Part shown: in pieces, positions 22,517 through 36,482 of the stretch
How the letters are laid out: each line of letters opens with the position of its first letter
How positions within the stretch are numbered: position 1 is the stretch's first letter
Assembly (NCBI GenBank): GCA_023935145.1
Contig: CM043703.1
Coordinates: 28,069,727-28,133,726, forward strand
Length of the DNA stretch: 64,000 nucleotides
Reading direction: 5' to 3'
Origin: Bretschneidera sinensis
Taxonomy: Eukaryota > Streptophyta > Magnoliopsida > Brassicales > Akaniaceae
The notes under the pieces: generated by a model
What the model saw: only the letters and a program-made list of their open reading frames with translations
What the model was told of the DNA's origin: nothing
Database searches by the model: none
Position numbers and translations under genes: made by a program

Positions 22517-24681
22517 TTGTGCTGTCAGGCACACATATTTTACTTGTAATATGAATGAATTTATTTTTGGATTTAATAGAATATTTTTTTTGTTATGTAA
22601 TATGTATGGTTTAATTATTTAGTAAAAAAAATATATCTACCCAGTGACCCAAACCGACCCAAACCGATTAGAATGGGTTGGGTTGAGTTGAGGTTAGATG
22701 GGTTTATGGGTTGCGTTGGGTTGAGATTTTTTCAACCCGATATGAATGGGATGGATTGATATTTTAAGATAACCCGACCCATGCTCACCCCTAATTTGCA
22801 GTGTGCACAAGCTCGCATAAACATGCTATATATTTCATATTATAACACAATAGTGTTCCAGAAATCTAAATAAAAAAATTTTACAACACTAATGCATGAA
22901 ATAAAGCCAAGATTTTGCATATCCAATGACAATTATATCCATCACTTACATAGTAAACTAACTAAATTAAGATAAAGCTATTCAATACGTGTTAAAATGG
23001 AGTCTCAATAGGAAAAAAAATGTATTTTTTTTCCATTTTCTTGCCCGATAGAATGTGATTGTGACATTCCTTATGAGAAATAATGCAAATGGGGAAAATT
23101 CAATGGATTTTAAGAGGATAATAGGAATGATGACGCTGAGATTCCATATATAAATTGCATTAATTAGATTGCTTCATATTGATAGATTACAATTGAATTT
23201 CAGATTTTTATTCCATTGTTTACATTCAGCAATGTGGTAGGCTAAACACTATATATACTAATGGCATTGTACAAAGTTTACAAAAACACAATTACAATAA
23301 CTAGAGATGAATTATGGTCGGTTGGTGATTTACCAAAAAAACAGTTGATGGAATAACATTTATTCTTTGGTTTTCTGGTAAATCATTAATCCGATTAGAG
23401 TTTACTTCTACGAGGAAGATGCTAAGATCCTTTAGGATGTATAAAGTTTAAGCTCACTTAAATAGTTTTTCTTTTATTTTCAATGTTATTTATGTCCTAA
23501 GTATTAATTTTTTTACTTTCTCCTTTTTTTTAGGTGACTTAAAAGAAAAATTCACTAACCGAACACCATTAGTGTGTGGATTTAATCTCTTTTGAGATTT
23601 GAAATCATTTTCACCAACTTTCTTATTGTTTGGAAGTTGACAAAAATCTTCTTATATATTTTCTCTATCTTTGACCTCATAGATTCATGACCATACTAGC
23701 AGCTATGTTGCAGCTCAGTGGTTGCCAAAAGTGTGACTGAAATAGCCTACAAATCCGCGCTAGTTTTTTATTCTTTTATAAAAATCCGTGGCTAGTTTCT
23801 GGTACAGAAGTTTTGATGGTTACGAGATCTGAGGCCGAGACAACTGTCAAATCCACGACAGAGATAGCCTTCAAATTCGCAAGACTGGTAGCTTGTGCTA
23901 AAGTCGCGGTGGTTGCTTAATCAATGATAGAAAAGGTCGAATAGACACGGTTGTGGATTGTTAGTGCAACAGTTTTGATTATAGTCACCAGGTCCTTGAT
24001 GACACTATCCTTTGTCTAGATCTCGCTTGGACATCCGATATAAGCTGTTTTTGATTTTGCGTTTTCTTTTTGGAATTATCTTTTTTTTGTTTATTTTTTC
24101 TTGATTAGTGTAGTTTTTTTATTAAAAAAAATTACGTTCTTATTGCTTGATTTATATAGTTGTTGAACAGATGTTGAAAATTTTTTGTTGTAATTGTTTA
24201 AAAGTAAGATTATTGTTGTTTATGATAATTAACTCAAATTTTGATTTTGAACTTTATTGTTAGAATTAAGATTACTATTTTCTTTTTTAAAATTAAGATA
24301 AATTTGAAGTATGAAAAAGTAAAAGTATTTATCAATAATTAACCTATGAACCATAATTTGGAGTTCTTTAAACAATTACTTTATTTACATACTTTTTAAC
24401 CTAAATACAAACTGATAACTAGCGAGATTTCTAACCAAGAGAGATAACAAAATTCAAAACTATGAATGAAAAATAATTTTTTTGCTTGTGCATTCTAAAA
24501 AAAAAATAGAAAGTTATTAAGTTAAAATGAGACTATATTTTTCCAGCAAACTATGAATCATAGACTCTATCTTCCTCACATAACTTTTTCTCGAATGATA
24601 TTGTTCCACTAGTAAATGCTTAAAGCTTTAACTCTTTGTTTTCTTTATTGAATACAAGTTATTGACTGTCTAATATTTATT

Positions 24682-25364
24682 ATGAGGAAATTTGTGAATT
24701 CGCAGACCATTTTATCGGTGAGTTCTTGGAGGTGCAAGACCGATATTCAGCTTCAAAATATAGTGGCCACTAGCTGGAGACCTACTGCTAGGGGTTGGGT
24801 TAAAGTAAATATTGATGGGGCAATGTCTTCCCTTCATGGATACAATAGGGATTATTCGGGACGAGAATTGAGAGTTTCATGCTGCAATGTCTTGTAAGAT
24901 TAATAGCATAGTAGATCCAGAGTTTGAAGAAACAATGGCAATGAGAGAGGCGACTGACTTTGCTGAGGGATTGGGCTTGCAGCATGTTGTTTTTGAGACT
25001 GATTGCCATCATGTGTATCAGACAGTTCAGAGAGATGCTTAGTGCTGGAGACCACAAATAACAAAAAATGACCCAATACTTAATAAAAGGTCAAATCACA
25101 GGCTTTACTAATTGATCAAATTAAGTTTATTTCCAACAGGATTTGTCCACAATGGATCCTGTTATTAATGATATTGAAGCTCTCCATGGGAACTTCTGTG
25201 CGTGGAAGATTTTTCAAGCACCTAGAACATGTAATGAAGCAGGTCATTTCTTAGCAAAAAAATGCTCTTACAATCATGGAGTGTTGTTTGGTTAGAGGAT
25301 GCACCAAATTTTCTAGCTCCTTCAATTTTAAAGGACGCCATGTTTTGAGTTTTGACAGTAAATG
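24682..25364 (+). pseudogene. RNase H-like fragment, copy 2
   Basis: It starts MRKFVNSQTILSVSSW, then WRPTARGWVKVNIDGAMSS with the first Asp. It is frameshifted near 24830-24890, continues as DPEFEETMAMREATDFAEGL and QHVVFETDC (third acidic residue), then has a TAG near 25040. A last part reads HAP-type RTCNEAGHF. This is the only copy here that keeps the FETDC strand in the same frame as QHVVF along with copy 4. Confidence 0.65.
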
Positions 25365-26033
25365 AAAATTTATGTTCCTTCTCTAAAAAAAATGGAAAAA
25401 ATGACATTTAGCGACCTATAGTATGGCTTAACCGACATATAAGGACCCGTTGTCTCAAAATATACAGATACCCGTGGAATATGAACTTTTGGATTAACAA
25501 TACAGATATCCCCACCGTTAAATAACTGTTACTAAAATTTGTTATCTCCCGTCATCCCCCCTTACACATCAGCATTTTTTAAGAAATATCTCCATAGTAC
25601 CCTTGACAGATACCTTTCACAAACCAAAGCTAAGTCAGATTCAAAAGCAAAACTGGAAGATTCAACACGGTTTCAATCTGTATCTTTGAGTAACAAAGAA
25701 GGGAAATTCATGTATGCTTTCGTTTCCTTTTTGTTTCTTCTTTCACTACCAAAAAAAATTCAGATCTTCAATGGTAAGAATCAGTTTGACATAGAAACAA
25801 AGTGTGTGTTTATCAATTGCTGTGACAAACTCCATTGATATATATACAAATGTCTGACTACACGCGTTTTCAACTCAAGCACCACTTATTGGGCCATCTT
25901 TTGAGAATAACAATTACATTTCTTTTATCAAAATTAGTATTTTGATTCTGAGCAAAACACAGATTTGAATTCATCTAAGCAATTTCCAGATCCACAATAC
26001 CCAACAAAAAATGTAGACAGGATATCACCTTGA

Positions 26034-26038
<5 letters not shown>

Positions 26039-26093
<55 letters not shown>
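26039..26093 (+). repeat. (TA)n microsatellite, about 27 units
   Basis: Perfect TA dinucleotide run. It occupies the site that is poly-T in the paralogous copies at 5978 and 45537. Confidence 0.95.
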
Positions 26094-26095
<2 letters not shown>

Positions 26096-27669
26096 GATAA
26101 CGAAGTAGTAGGAAAATGGTATAATTAAAACCCAAGCAAACCGCTCCGATCCCCATTCAATCCCATCTTTTGATTCTTGAACCCACCATCCCTAAAACCC
26201 CTGCGGGGAGAATATGAGGCTGAAGAAGATGTTCGGGAATTACTTGCATAAGTAGTGTGTTCAAGGTTTGTTTAAATTATTATCGATATAGATCGAACAA
26301 TGACTATTTTAGATTTGACGATGAATTTGACTAGGCAAATGAATACTCAAGTAGGATTCTATATTTTTCCTTAAGGCTTGTAAACTCTTCCTATCCTAAT
26401 TCCTTTGGCTCATCCTCAACATTAAAAGAAATATCCCTTGCATCTGAGGCTAGACCATCTTGTATATCGTTCAACGTGCACTCATCCTCCGAGGAGAGAG
26501 TGGTGGTTTCTTCCTCACCACCTCAAGATCCAAACTAAGTCTCTCTATATGAGACTCCACCGAAGAGCTACTCCCCTTGACCTCTGATGAACTAAATGGA
26601 CTACTGCTATATTAAAATAACCAAATAATGGCTATTGAAAAGCCAACATAATTGCATGTGAGATATTTAACCTTCTAATAGTATTGTGAGCTAAATTATG
26701 GTTGTATTATAGGCTTATGTATGAGTATGGGTAATGAGATAGTATTGGTTTACATTGTAATTAAATTATCATTGTATTACTTGTATATAGTATCGTTTCA
26801 ATTAAAACAAAAAAAAAACTTTTTGTACATAAGAGATGAAAACTCATTTCTATTCATTTTTTACTCTATTCTTTTTGTGTTCATGAGATAAAGTTAATAG
26901 AACTAATTATTTAATGACATTGAGAGAATAATGAAAACCTTTTTCATGTGCATTTTAATCAATCATGGGATTATCTTGGTGTTGTTCATGGTGAGATGGT
27001 GGCCACCTCATAAAAAATGAAATATACTGTTAAGATTGGACCACTTTAAAACATTTTATATATATTTAAAAATTTTAGAATATGAAAGAAAAATAAAAAA
27101 ATGGTTGTGATAACCACAATTAGTTGCGCCTCGAGCACCAAGTTTTCTAGATTCTCCTGACTCTAAAATTCTGGATTGGTGGTCGTTTTATTTTTCGATA
27201 ATTGTCATCGAAAATTAGTAGCTAGATCTAAAGTTGGGCCCCTTCAATCACATGGGCGGCATGTATGTCCCGTGGAAGGTGAGGAACTCAGTGGCAGAAT
27301 GTATATTTCATCAAGCTCTTTCAAACGATACCAGAATTGCATTTTCCTAAACACCGATAAACCTAATATTGTATAAAATCTTCTGAAGATGAAAAATTAA
27401 GTCAAATATTTATTCAATTGCATAAGAGACATTTGAAACCAAGAATTTAAGCATCTAAAATAGCGCAAAAACGCAAGGGAGATGAGTGGAACTTGTGCCA
27501 CTTAGGTGTTCTGCTGGTGGAACAACAACTGAGATCTCACGCTACTTATGAAATCGGTTTTCTTCAATTTTATTTATTCAATTAAATTGAGTAATATAAC
27601 AGCTAACTTAGATTTTTTAATACCATACAACAATATATAAAATTAGAAAAATCATCTATTTTCCATTTA

Positions 27670-29869
27670 ATAAATATATATATTTCTAATATAAAATATA
27701 TAAATATAAATACGTTTTCGAGACGCTCTCTATCTTAACATTTTAAGAAATTTGATGCTCTCGTGCTCCCGCTCCCGCTATCTCTCGTGCTCAACGATCT
27801 TGTATCTTAGATTTCAATCCCATCATTACTTCTATTACTTAATTAATAGTCCTATTTAGTTTACACAAAACCATGATTAAGTAACTTGAAAAAAACTAAA
27901 CTTGAAGGAGGTATAGTGAACAGTATTCCAAACCATAAGAGGGTAAATTTAAATTAACCCTATAAAATATGTACTATGTTGCAAAGTGGTTTTTTTGCAC
28001 TCTAAACTACCATCTTTACTTTTAACAACACTTAAATAAATGAAATTTAAGATAAAATTTTCTAAAAAAAGATCCATGAAGTTTATTTGATTCTTTAATT
28101 ATTTAATTCTTTAATTCTTGTCATCTAGATTTTGTTAGTCTGGCATAAAAAGAGTAATATTGTCTTTATCAAATCTGACGTCAGTGTATACTTACAAAAT
28201 AAACTAGGTAAAGACAGAAATGCCAATATTTAAATTGTAACATGTATAACAATCTTTTTAGTCTAAATATCACCTCTAAAACAATTTTAATCGTTGTGCC
28301 AACCCTAAAACCCTTTCTATTCAATTTGGTTTTTCCACCAACACGCTTCTACGGTTAATGTAACAATAGTAAACCTCATATATAAGTATCAATTTTTTTT
28401 TTACTTTCTCTAATTTTCTTAAGTGACTTAAATGAAAAATTCACTAACCAACCACCATTAGTGTGTGGATTTAACCACCTTTGAGATTCGAAATAATTTT
28501 CACCAACTTTCTTATTGTTTGGAAATTGACAAAAATCTTCTTATATATTTTGTCTATCTTTGACCTCATAGATTCATGACCATACTTGCGGCTATGTTGC
28601 AGCCCAGTGGTTGCCAGAAGTGCAACTGAAATAGCCTACAAATCCGCGCTACTTTTTTTTCGTAAAAATCCATGGCTAGTTTCTCATACAACAGTTTTGA
28701 TGGTTGCCAGATCTGTGGCCAAGACAACTGTCAAAACCACAACAGAGATAGCCTTCAAATCCGTGGACTGGGAGCTTGTTCAATAGTTGCGCTGGTTGCT
28801 TGATCAATGATCGAAATAGTCGAATATACACAGTGGTGTATTATAAGTGCAATAGATTTGATTATAGTCACCAGGTCCTTGACGACACTATCCTTTTTCT
28901 AGATCATGCTTGGACATCCGACATAAGCAGTATCTGATTTTGCCTTTTCTTTTTGGAATTATCTTCTTTTGATTATTTTTTCTTGATTATTGTAGTTTTT
29001 TTAAATAAAAAATTGCATTCTTATTGCTTGATTTATATAGTTGTTGAACAGATTATGAAATTTTTTGTTGTAATTGTTCAAAATTAAGATTATTGTTGTT
29101 TATGATAATTAATTCAAATTTTGAGTTTGAAATTTATTGTTAGAATTAAGATTACTATTTTATTTTTTATAATTAAGATAAATTTTAAGTAAGAAAAATT
29201 AAAAGTATTTATCAGTAATTAATTGACTATGAACGGTAATGTGGAGTTCTTAAAAAAATTACTTTATTTACATACTTTTTAACCTAAATACTAACAGATA
29301 ACTAACAAGATTTCTAACCGAGAGAGACAACAAAATTCCAAACTATGAATGGAAAATAATTTTTTTGCTTTTGAATTCTTAAAAAAAAAAAAATAGAAAG
29401 GTATTAAGTGAAAATGAGAAACTATATTTTTCTAGCAAACTATGAATCATATACTCTGTCTTCCTCACATAACTTTTTCTTGATTGATATCGTTCCACTA
29501 GTAAATGCTTAAAGTATCAACTCTTTGTTTTCTTTATTGAATACAAGTTATTGACTGTCTAATATTTATTATGAATTTGTGAATTCGCTGACCATTTTAT
29601 CAGCGAGTTATTGGAGGTTCAAGGCAGATATTCAGCTTCAAAATGTAGTGGCCACTTGCTGGAGACCTCCTGCTAGGGGTTGGGTTAAAATAAATATTGA
29701 TGCGGCAATGTCTTCCCTTCAGGGCTATGGAAGGGATTGTTTGAGACGAGAATGGAGAGTTTCTGGATGCAATGTCTTAGTAAGATTAATAGCATAGTAG
29801 ATCCAGAGTTTGTAGAAGCAATGGCAGTGAGGGAGGCGATTGACTTTGCTGAGGGATTAGACTTGCAAC
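27670..29869 (+). repeat. array unit 3 (P start, Q, truncated R)
   Basis: P is deleted from about 28385, where the sequence jumps to Q. Q runs to R at 29571, and R is cut at about 29865 where the sequence returns to mid-P (ACAATTAAATAAATGAAAAT). Each join falls in short AT-rich homology. Confidence 0.65.
29571..29869 (+). pseudogene. RNase H-like fragment, copy 3 (3'-truncated)
   Basis: It reads WRPPARGWVKINIDAAMSSL, then after a frameshift DPEFVEAMAVREAIDFAEGL, and stops at LDLQQ where the array jumps back to block P. The final third of the domain is missing. Confidence 0.65.
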
Positions 29870-32053
29870 AATTAAATAAATGAAAATTAAGATAAATTTT
29901 TTCTAAAAAAAGATCAATTAAGTTTAGTTGAAACAACATATACATGAACAGATTTTGAAAAATCTTTAATTCTTGTCATCTAGAATTTGTTAGTGCAGCT
30001 TAAAAAAAGTAATATTGTCATTATCAAATCTGACGTCAGTGTATACGTACAAAATATAATAGGTAAATATAGAAATGCCCAACATGTATAACAATCTTTT
30101 TAGTATAAATATCAATTCTAAAACAATTTTAATCGTTGTCCCGACCCTTCAACCCTTACTATTCAATAAAGTTTTTCCACAAACACGCTTCTAGCATGGA
30201 TATAACAATAGTAAACCTAATATGAAAGTATTTTCAACAAATATTTTTGAGCTGGCCAGTCTTTGAAGTCTCACATGTAGGCATTGTTTGGTACATGCTT
30301 TATGTTCAACTTAAAGCAAAAAAATTGCCCTTGTTAGGCCTTTTTTTTTTTGCTTTAAGTTGTATTTAAAACATGTACCCAACAACGCCGTAATCATATT
30401 TCTTCTTCCTTTTCATGTGCGGCTCGTAATCAAAGTCACAAAAAGAAAAAAAAATCAACAATTGTACATGTACTAAATTCTCTCATTAATATCTTGGTTG
30501 CTTTTCTGATAGATTGATTATATATTAGGTGTATATTAAAATATATGTTAATTACTTGTTTGTGAAACATTATAATCATGAGTTTCTTGAAATGAAATTG
30601 CTATTTGACCATAGATATCAAGCCTTTAGATTTGAACTTATAAATGTCAAATATTTGATTCTTTGCCTGATAGAATGTGATTGTGACATTCCTTATGAGA
30701 AATAATGTAAATTAGGAAAATTCAAAGGATTTTAAGAGGATAGTAGGAATGATGACACTGAGATTCCATATATAAATTGCATTAATTAGATTGCTTCATA
30801 TTGATAGATTACAATTAAATTTCCGATTTTTATTCCACTGTTTACATTAAGCAATGTGGTAGGCTAAAGTCTATATATACTAATGGCATTGTACAAAGTT
30901 TACACAAAACTAAATTACAATAACTAGAGATGAGCTATGGTCGGTTGGTGATTTACCAAAAAAACAGTTGATTGAATAACATTTATTCTTCGGTTTTCTG
31001 GTAAATCATTAATCCAATTACAGTTTAATTCTATGATGACGATGCTAAGATCCTTTAGGACGCATAAAGTTTAAGCAGTCTTGATGGTTAACAGATCTGA
31101 GGCTGAGACAACTGTCAAATCCTCGAGAGAGATAGCCTTCAAATTCGCGGACTGGTAGCATGTGCTATAGTCACGATGGTTGCTCAATCAATGATCAAAA
31201 AGGTCGAATAGACACGGTTGTGGATTGTTGGTGCAACAGTTTTGATTATATTCACCAGGTCCTTGATGGCACTATCCTTTGTCTAGATCTGGCTTGGACA
31301 TCTGACATAAGCTGTATCTGATTTTGTATTTTCTTTTTGGAATTATCTTCTTTTTATTATTTTTCTTGATTACTGTAGTTTTTTTATTAAAAAAAATTGC
31401 ATTCTCATTGCTTGATTTATAAAGTTGTTGAACAGATTTTGAAATTTTTTTGTTGTAATTGTTTAAAATTAACAATATTGTTGTTTATGATAATTACACA
31501 AATTTTGAGTTTTAAATTTAATGTTTGAATTAAGATTACTATATTCTATTTTAAAATTAAGATAAATTTTAAGTATGAAAAAGTAAAAGTATTTATCAAT
31601 AATTAATTGACTATGAACCGTAATTTGGAGTTCTTTAACAATTACTTTATTTACATACTTTTTAACCTAAATAAAAATTGATAACTAACGAGATTACTTA
31701 CCGAGAGAGATAACAAAATTCAAAACTATGAATGGAAAATAATTTTTTTGTTTGTGCATTCTAAAAAAATAGAAAGGAATTAAGTGAAACTGAGAAACTA
31801 TATTTTTCTAGCGAACTATGAATCATATACTCTATCTTCCTCACATAACTTTTTCTTGATTGATATTGTTCCACCAGTAAATGCTTAAAGAAAACAAAGA
31901 GTATGTAAATAAAGTAAATAATGAAAACAAAGAGTTGATATTGTTCCTCACATAACTTTTTCTCAATTGATATTGTTCCACTGTTAAATGCTTAAAGCAT
32001 CAACTCTTCGTTTTCTTTATTGAATACAAGTTATTGACTGTCTAATATTTATT

Positions 32054-32733
32054 ATGAGGAAATTTGTTGATTCGCAGACCATTTTAACAGTGAGTTCTTG
32101 GTGGTGCAAGACCGATATTCATATTCAAAATGTAGTGGCCACTAGCTGGAGACCTACTGCTAGGGGTTGGGTTAAAGTAAATTTTGATGGGGCAATGTCT
32201 TCCCTTCAGGGCTACGACAGGGATTGTTCGGGAGGAGAATTGAGAGTTTCTGTCTGCAATGTCTTGTAAGATTAATAGCATAGTAGATCCAGAGTTTGAA
32301 GAAGCAATGGCAATGAGAGAGTCGATTGACTTTGCTGAGGGATTGGGCTTGCAGCATGTCGTTTTTGAGACTGATTGCCTTCGTGTGTATCTGACAGTTC
32401 AGAGAGATGCTATGTGTTGGAGACTCCCAAATTACAAAATGACCCAATACTTAATAAAAGGTCAAATCACAATACTTTACTAATTGATCAACGCAAGTTT
32501 ATTTCCAACAGGATTTGTCCACAATGGATCCTGTTATTAAGGATATCAAAGCTCTCCTTGGGAACCTCTGTGCGGGGAAGATTTTTCATGCACCTAGAAC
32601 ATGTAATGAAGCAGCTCATTGCTTAGCCAAGAATGCTCTTACTATCGAGGAGCATTGTTTGGTTTTAGGATGCAACAAATTTTCTAGCTCCTTCAATTTT
32701 AAAGGACTCCATGTTTTGAGTTTTGACAGTTAA
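32054..32733 (+). pseudogene. RNase H-like fragment, copy 4
   Basis: It reads WRPTARGWVKVNFDGAMSSL (first Asp), then a frameshift near 32205-32260. CKINSIVDPEFEEAMAMRES and GLGLQHVVFETDCLRVYLTV follow (74 codons open, second and third acidic residues), then in another frame STMDPVIKDIKALLGN and RTCNEAAHCLAKNALTIEEH. It has all elements of the fold but at least two frameshifts. It also preserves the uninterrupted target (ATGCACCTAGAACATG near 32588) of the copia insertion. Confidence 0.7.
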
Positions 32734-35339
32734 TGAAAATTTATGTTCCTTGTTGAAAAAAATAGGAAAAATTACATTTGGTCACCTATAGTATGGCTTA
32801 ACCTACACATAAGGACCTGTAGTTTCAAAATATACAAATACCCCTGGAATATGAATTTTTGGATTTAAGAATACAGATATCTCCACCATTAAATAACTGT
32901 TAGTAAAATTTGTTATCTCCCGTCATCCCCCCTTACACATCAGCATTTTTTAAGAAATATCCCCATAGTACGCTTGACAGATACCCCGCACCTTAAATAC
33001 CCAAACCTCATCAAAGAACTGACCAAGACCACCTTAAATACCCAAAACCCATCAAAGATTTATAACTCCCCTTGAGTTTTGTGTACCTTTCACAAACCAA
33101 AGCAAAGTCAGATTCAAAAGCTAAACTGGAAGATTCAACACGTTTTCGATTTGTATATTTGTGTACCAAACAAGGGAAATTCATGTACGCTTTCTTTTCC
33201 TTTTTGTTTCTCCTTTCACTACCAAAAAAAATTCAGATCTTCAATGGTATGACTCAGTTTGGCAAAGAAACAAAGTGTGTGTTTATCAATTGTTGTGACA
33301 AACTCCGTTGATGTATACACAAATGTCTGACTCCATGCGTTTTTAGCTCAAGCACCACTTATTGTGCCATCTTTTGAGAATAACAATTACATTTATTTTA
33401 TCAAAATTAGTATTTTGATTCTGAGCAAAACACATATTTGAGTTCATCTAAGCAATTTCCTGTTCCACAATACTCGACAAAAAATGTAGACAGGAAATCA
33501 CCTTGACAGTTTTTGTTTTTTGATCTTTCTCTGATAACGAAGTAGTAGTAAAATGGTATAACGAAAACCCAAGCAAACTACTCCGATCCAAATGCAAAGG
33601 CTTCCCGCATTCAAACCCGTCTTTTGATTCTTGAACCCACCATCCCCAAAAACCCTGTGGGGAGAAATTGAGGCTGAAAATGATGGAGGGGGGGGGGGTG
33701 TATGAGCTGTTACCGTCAACAGTCCCATGATTTCAATAAATTTCGTAAATCAACACCCCATGCCTCTAAAAAATTAATACTCTTTCCTATCTTTCATCTC
33801 CATTTTGTAAAAATGTTCAATGATCTTCTCATCACTCACTTCATATATAGGTTATTCCCGAATGCTTTTGCCAGATCTAGGAGAAATAAGCCGTCCATGT
33901 GGGTGGAGGGATTCTGTCGGGGGGAAGAGAGAGAATGTGTGTGATGAAATGTTGACTTATGATCTGATTGGCTAATTTAAACCGGTGCAATTGAGTCTTT
34001 TGCTAATTTATGTTAATACGTAACAGAGGCGTAACAGTCAATCCTAGTCAAAGGAGATATCAGTATATTTTGAAACTATAGGCATTTATCCGTAGGTTAT
34101 GCCATACTTTAGGTGGCTAAATGTAATTTTCCTAAAAAAATATTATGAAGAATGATTGGATCCACTGTAGCATCTGTTAAAATGCCTTACGAAAATATTT
34201 AATGTTACATACAATTTGGATCCCTAAGTTTGGGACAGATAATAATTTAGTCCTCGATGTTCTACTTTTTCAAATAAATCCTAAAAGTTTAATTGCATCA
34301 ATGTAGTCCTTTTTACTAATTTTGTAAAAAATAACAAAAAAATTCAATAATTATTTATTTAACCAACCAAATAATTCAATTAAAAGATAAAAAATCTTCC
34401 CTCTCCTCCATCCTTTGGACTCTCTCCCTCCTTTTGTTTCTGTCTTGCAGTATATCATACGTGATAAAAGAGTGGCTTCATGAAGCGCGCGCCATGATGG
34501 TCCCGTGTCTGCTGTGGTGCATATTGTGACCATGTCTAACAGCGTGTGCAGATCATAGGTTCGTCTCTTAGGGAAGATCGTGACCCATCGCAGTGAAGGG
34601 TTGTGTCTACCAGCCCAAATATAGCCTTAAGTTGTGGAGGAGGAGAAAGAAGGAAAAGAGTAAGGGAGGAGAAAGAGAGAAGGAAAAAGTAGAGAAAAAA
34701 ATCACCATGAGTGTGTAGAGAGAAGAGAATTTTTTAGGACTTAATCAAGAAACACATGCACACACACAAGGAAGGGAAAAAGAGATAGTTACATATAAGA
34801 CTGACAACACACGTCAACTCCAAAAAAATAATCAACTTTTACAGCCGCAAAATGATGCTTATATGGAACTCTCCTTGATAACATCTTTTCGATGTGGGAT
34901 GGATGATTTTTTCTGGGAACTTTCTTATTCCTTTTCATTTTTTTGAGGATTTTAACCAGAAACACATGCAGAGAGGGAAGAGAAATTAGGGTTATTGAAT
35001 TTTTATTTTATTTTCATGTACTCTAGTATTATATTAATATTATTGTGTTAATTAAATAAATAGTTATAAAAATAAATTTTCCTTAAGTTCTTTTGACAGA
35101 GTTGGTAAGCAATTCTACATTGAATAAGTTTGAAAAGTTTGAGAATTTAATTTAAAAAATTAAAAAAAATGACGATTAAATTATTATCTATGCTTAAATT
35201 TAATGACCAAATTGTAAATAACCCAATATTTAATATTTTTGTAAAAAGGTAAGTAATTATCAGAAAAAAAAAATATTATAACACAGTATAAGGAATTAAA
35301 AGTTGTTAATTATGGTCGCATCTAGGATGCCTTTGCAAA

Positions 35340-35755
35340 AAATAACTGCCTTACGTGGTGAAAATATACTTTCGGTGGTAAATTTCATACTTTCGATGAT
35401 AAAACACATAATTTTAGTGGTATTTTTTTTTTATTTTAACCACCAATATTATTATTTTTTTCCACCAGAAGTATAAATTTACCATCAAAAGTATAAGTTT
35501 TATCTGGTAGACTCCATAGTTAAGGTGGGATCTAGATTACCTTTCCAAACAATAAAAAAGATATAATTGCCTTAAGTGGGAAAAATTAACTCTTGGTGAT
35601 AACTTCATATTTTTTATGGTAAAACACATACAGTTTTTTATGGTAAAACTGCTTTTCTTATCATTAATATTTTTATTTTTATCACAGAAGTATAGATTAA
35701 CCATAAAAATACATGTTTTGCCACAAAATGTGTAAGTAAGACAAATTACCTTCTT
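35340..35755 (+). repeat. MITE-like inverted segment, copy 2
   Basis: It has the same double foldback as 7890-8300, in the same place in block T-V. Confidence 0.5.
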
Positions 35756-36444
35756 TTTTTTTTTCAAAGCACCATAGACTCCAACATTAATCATTGATCC
35801 AAACTATAGTCTTTGTCCTAAATTTATGTACATAAGAGATTAAAACTCATTTCTATTTCGTTTTCCCCAAATGGCTATTTAATAACAATGACAATGAGCA
35901 AATCATGAGAACTTTTTTCATGTGAATTTGTATCCTTTATGGTTGTAATTGTCTGTGTACTGTTCATGGTGAAATGGTGTCACCATAAAAATAAAAAAAA
36001 TAAAAAAAAAGAAATCTATGATTAAGATTAGACAATTTTCAGAACTTCTAAAAAATTTAGATTCTGAAAAGCAAAAAAAAGGCGTGATAATGACGGCTAG
36101 TCCCGCCTCATTGGCACGTATTGATGCGTGAACTGTCGTCCAACAACGATTGGCCATCAAATTTTGTAGATTCCCTTAACACTAAAAATCTAGCCTTGTG
36201 GTGCAGCTATTTTTTGATAACCGTAATAGAAAATTAGTATATCTAAAGTAGGGCCCCCTCCAATCACACATGCGGCACATGAATATGGTATGTCCGACGG
36301 AAGGCGATGAATCCAATGCCAAAATGTGTATGTCATCAATCATTTTTCAGCGGCATAGATTTTGTACTTTTTCGATCATTAGTTGGCGCGATATTGCAAT
36401 ATGTCTCCAAAGGATAAAAAATTTAGTCCATAACCTAATTGATA

Positions 36445-36446
<2 letters not shown>

Positions 36447-36479
<33 letters not shown>
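36447..36479 (+). repeat. poly-T tract (T33)
   Basis: It lies in block V-W and replaces the short CGTTTTG seen at 8957 and 48622. Confidence 0.9.

Positions 36480-36482
<3 letters not shown>

Larger units (their letters stand above)
21261..22793. mobile_element. non-autonomous hAT-like element carrying gene fragments
   Basis: The ends are perfect 15-bp inverted repeats, TAGGGGTGAGCATGG, flanked by 8-bp direct repeats ATTTGCAA (21253-21260) and ATTTGCAG (22794-22801), one mismatch. The TIR start and the 8-bp duplication fit the hAT superfamily. Unit 1 at 3651-3662 is an empty site. No transposase is present. Sub-ends are rich in GGGTT/AACCC runs. The interior holds a PPR gene fragment (minus) and an exon-like ORF (plus). 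Confidence 0.8.
19900..27669 (+). repeat. array unit 2 (with hAT-like insertion and S-to-W deletion)
   Basis: Blocks P (19913), Q (23530-24530) and R (24682) are followed by a shortened S. At about 26230 the sequence jumps from ...GAGGCTGAAGAAGATG to GTTCGGGAATTACTTGCATAAG of block W, deleting late S, T and V, then passes into U and V'. The hAT-like element interrupts P at 21261-22793. Confidence 0.7.

Noticed and set aside
21261..22793. Telomere-like GGGTT repeats as an interstitial telomere
   Set aside because: The runs are GGGTT/GGGTTG mixtures, not TTTAGGG arrays, and belong to the subterminal parts of the hAT-like element.
33498..33944. ORFs on both strands in block S of unit 4
   Set aside because: No homology, no conservation in the other S copies, and the poly-G tract lies inside them.
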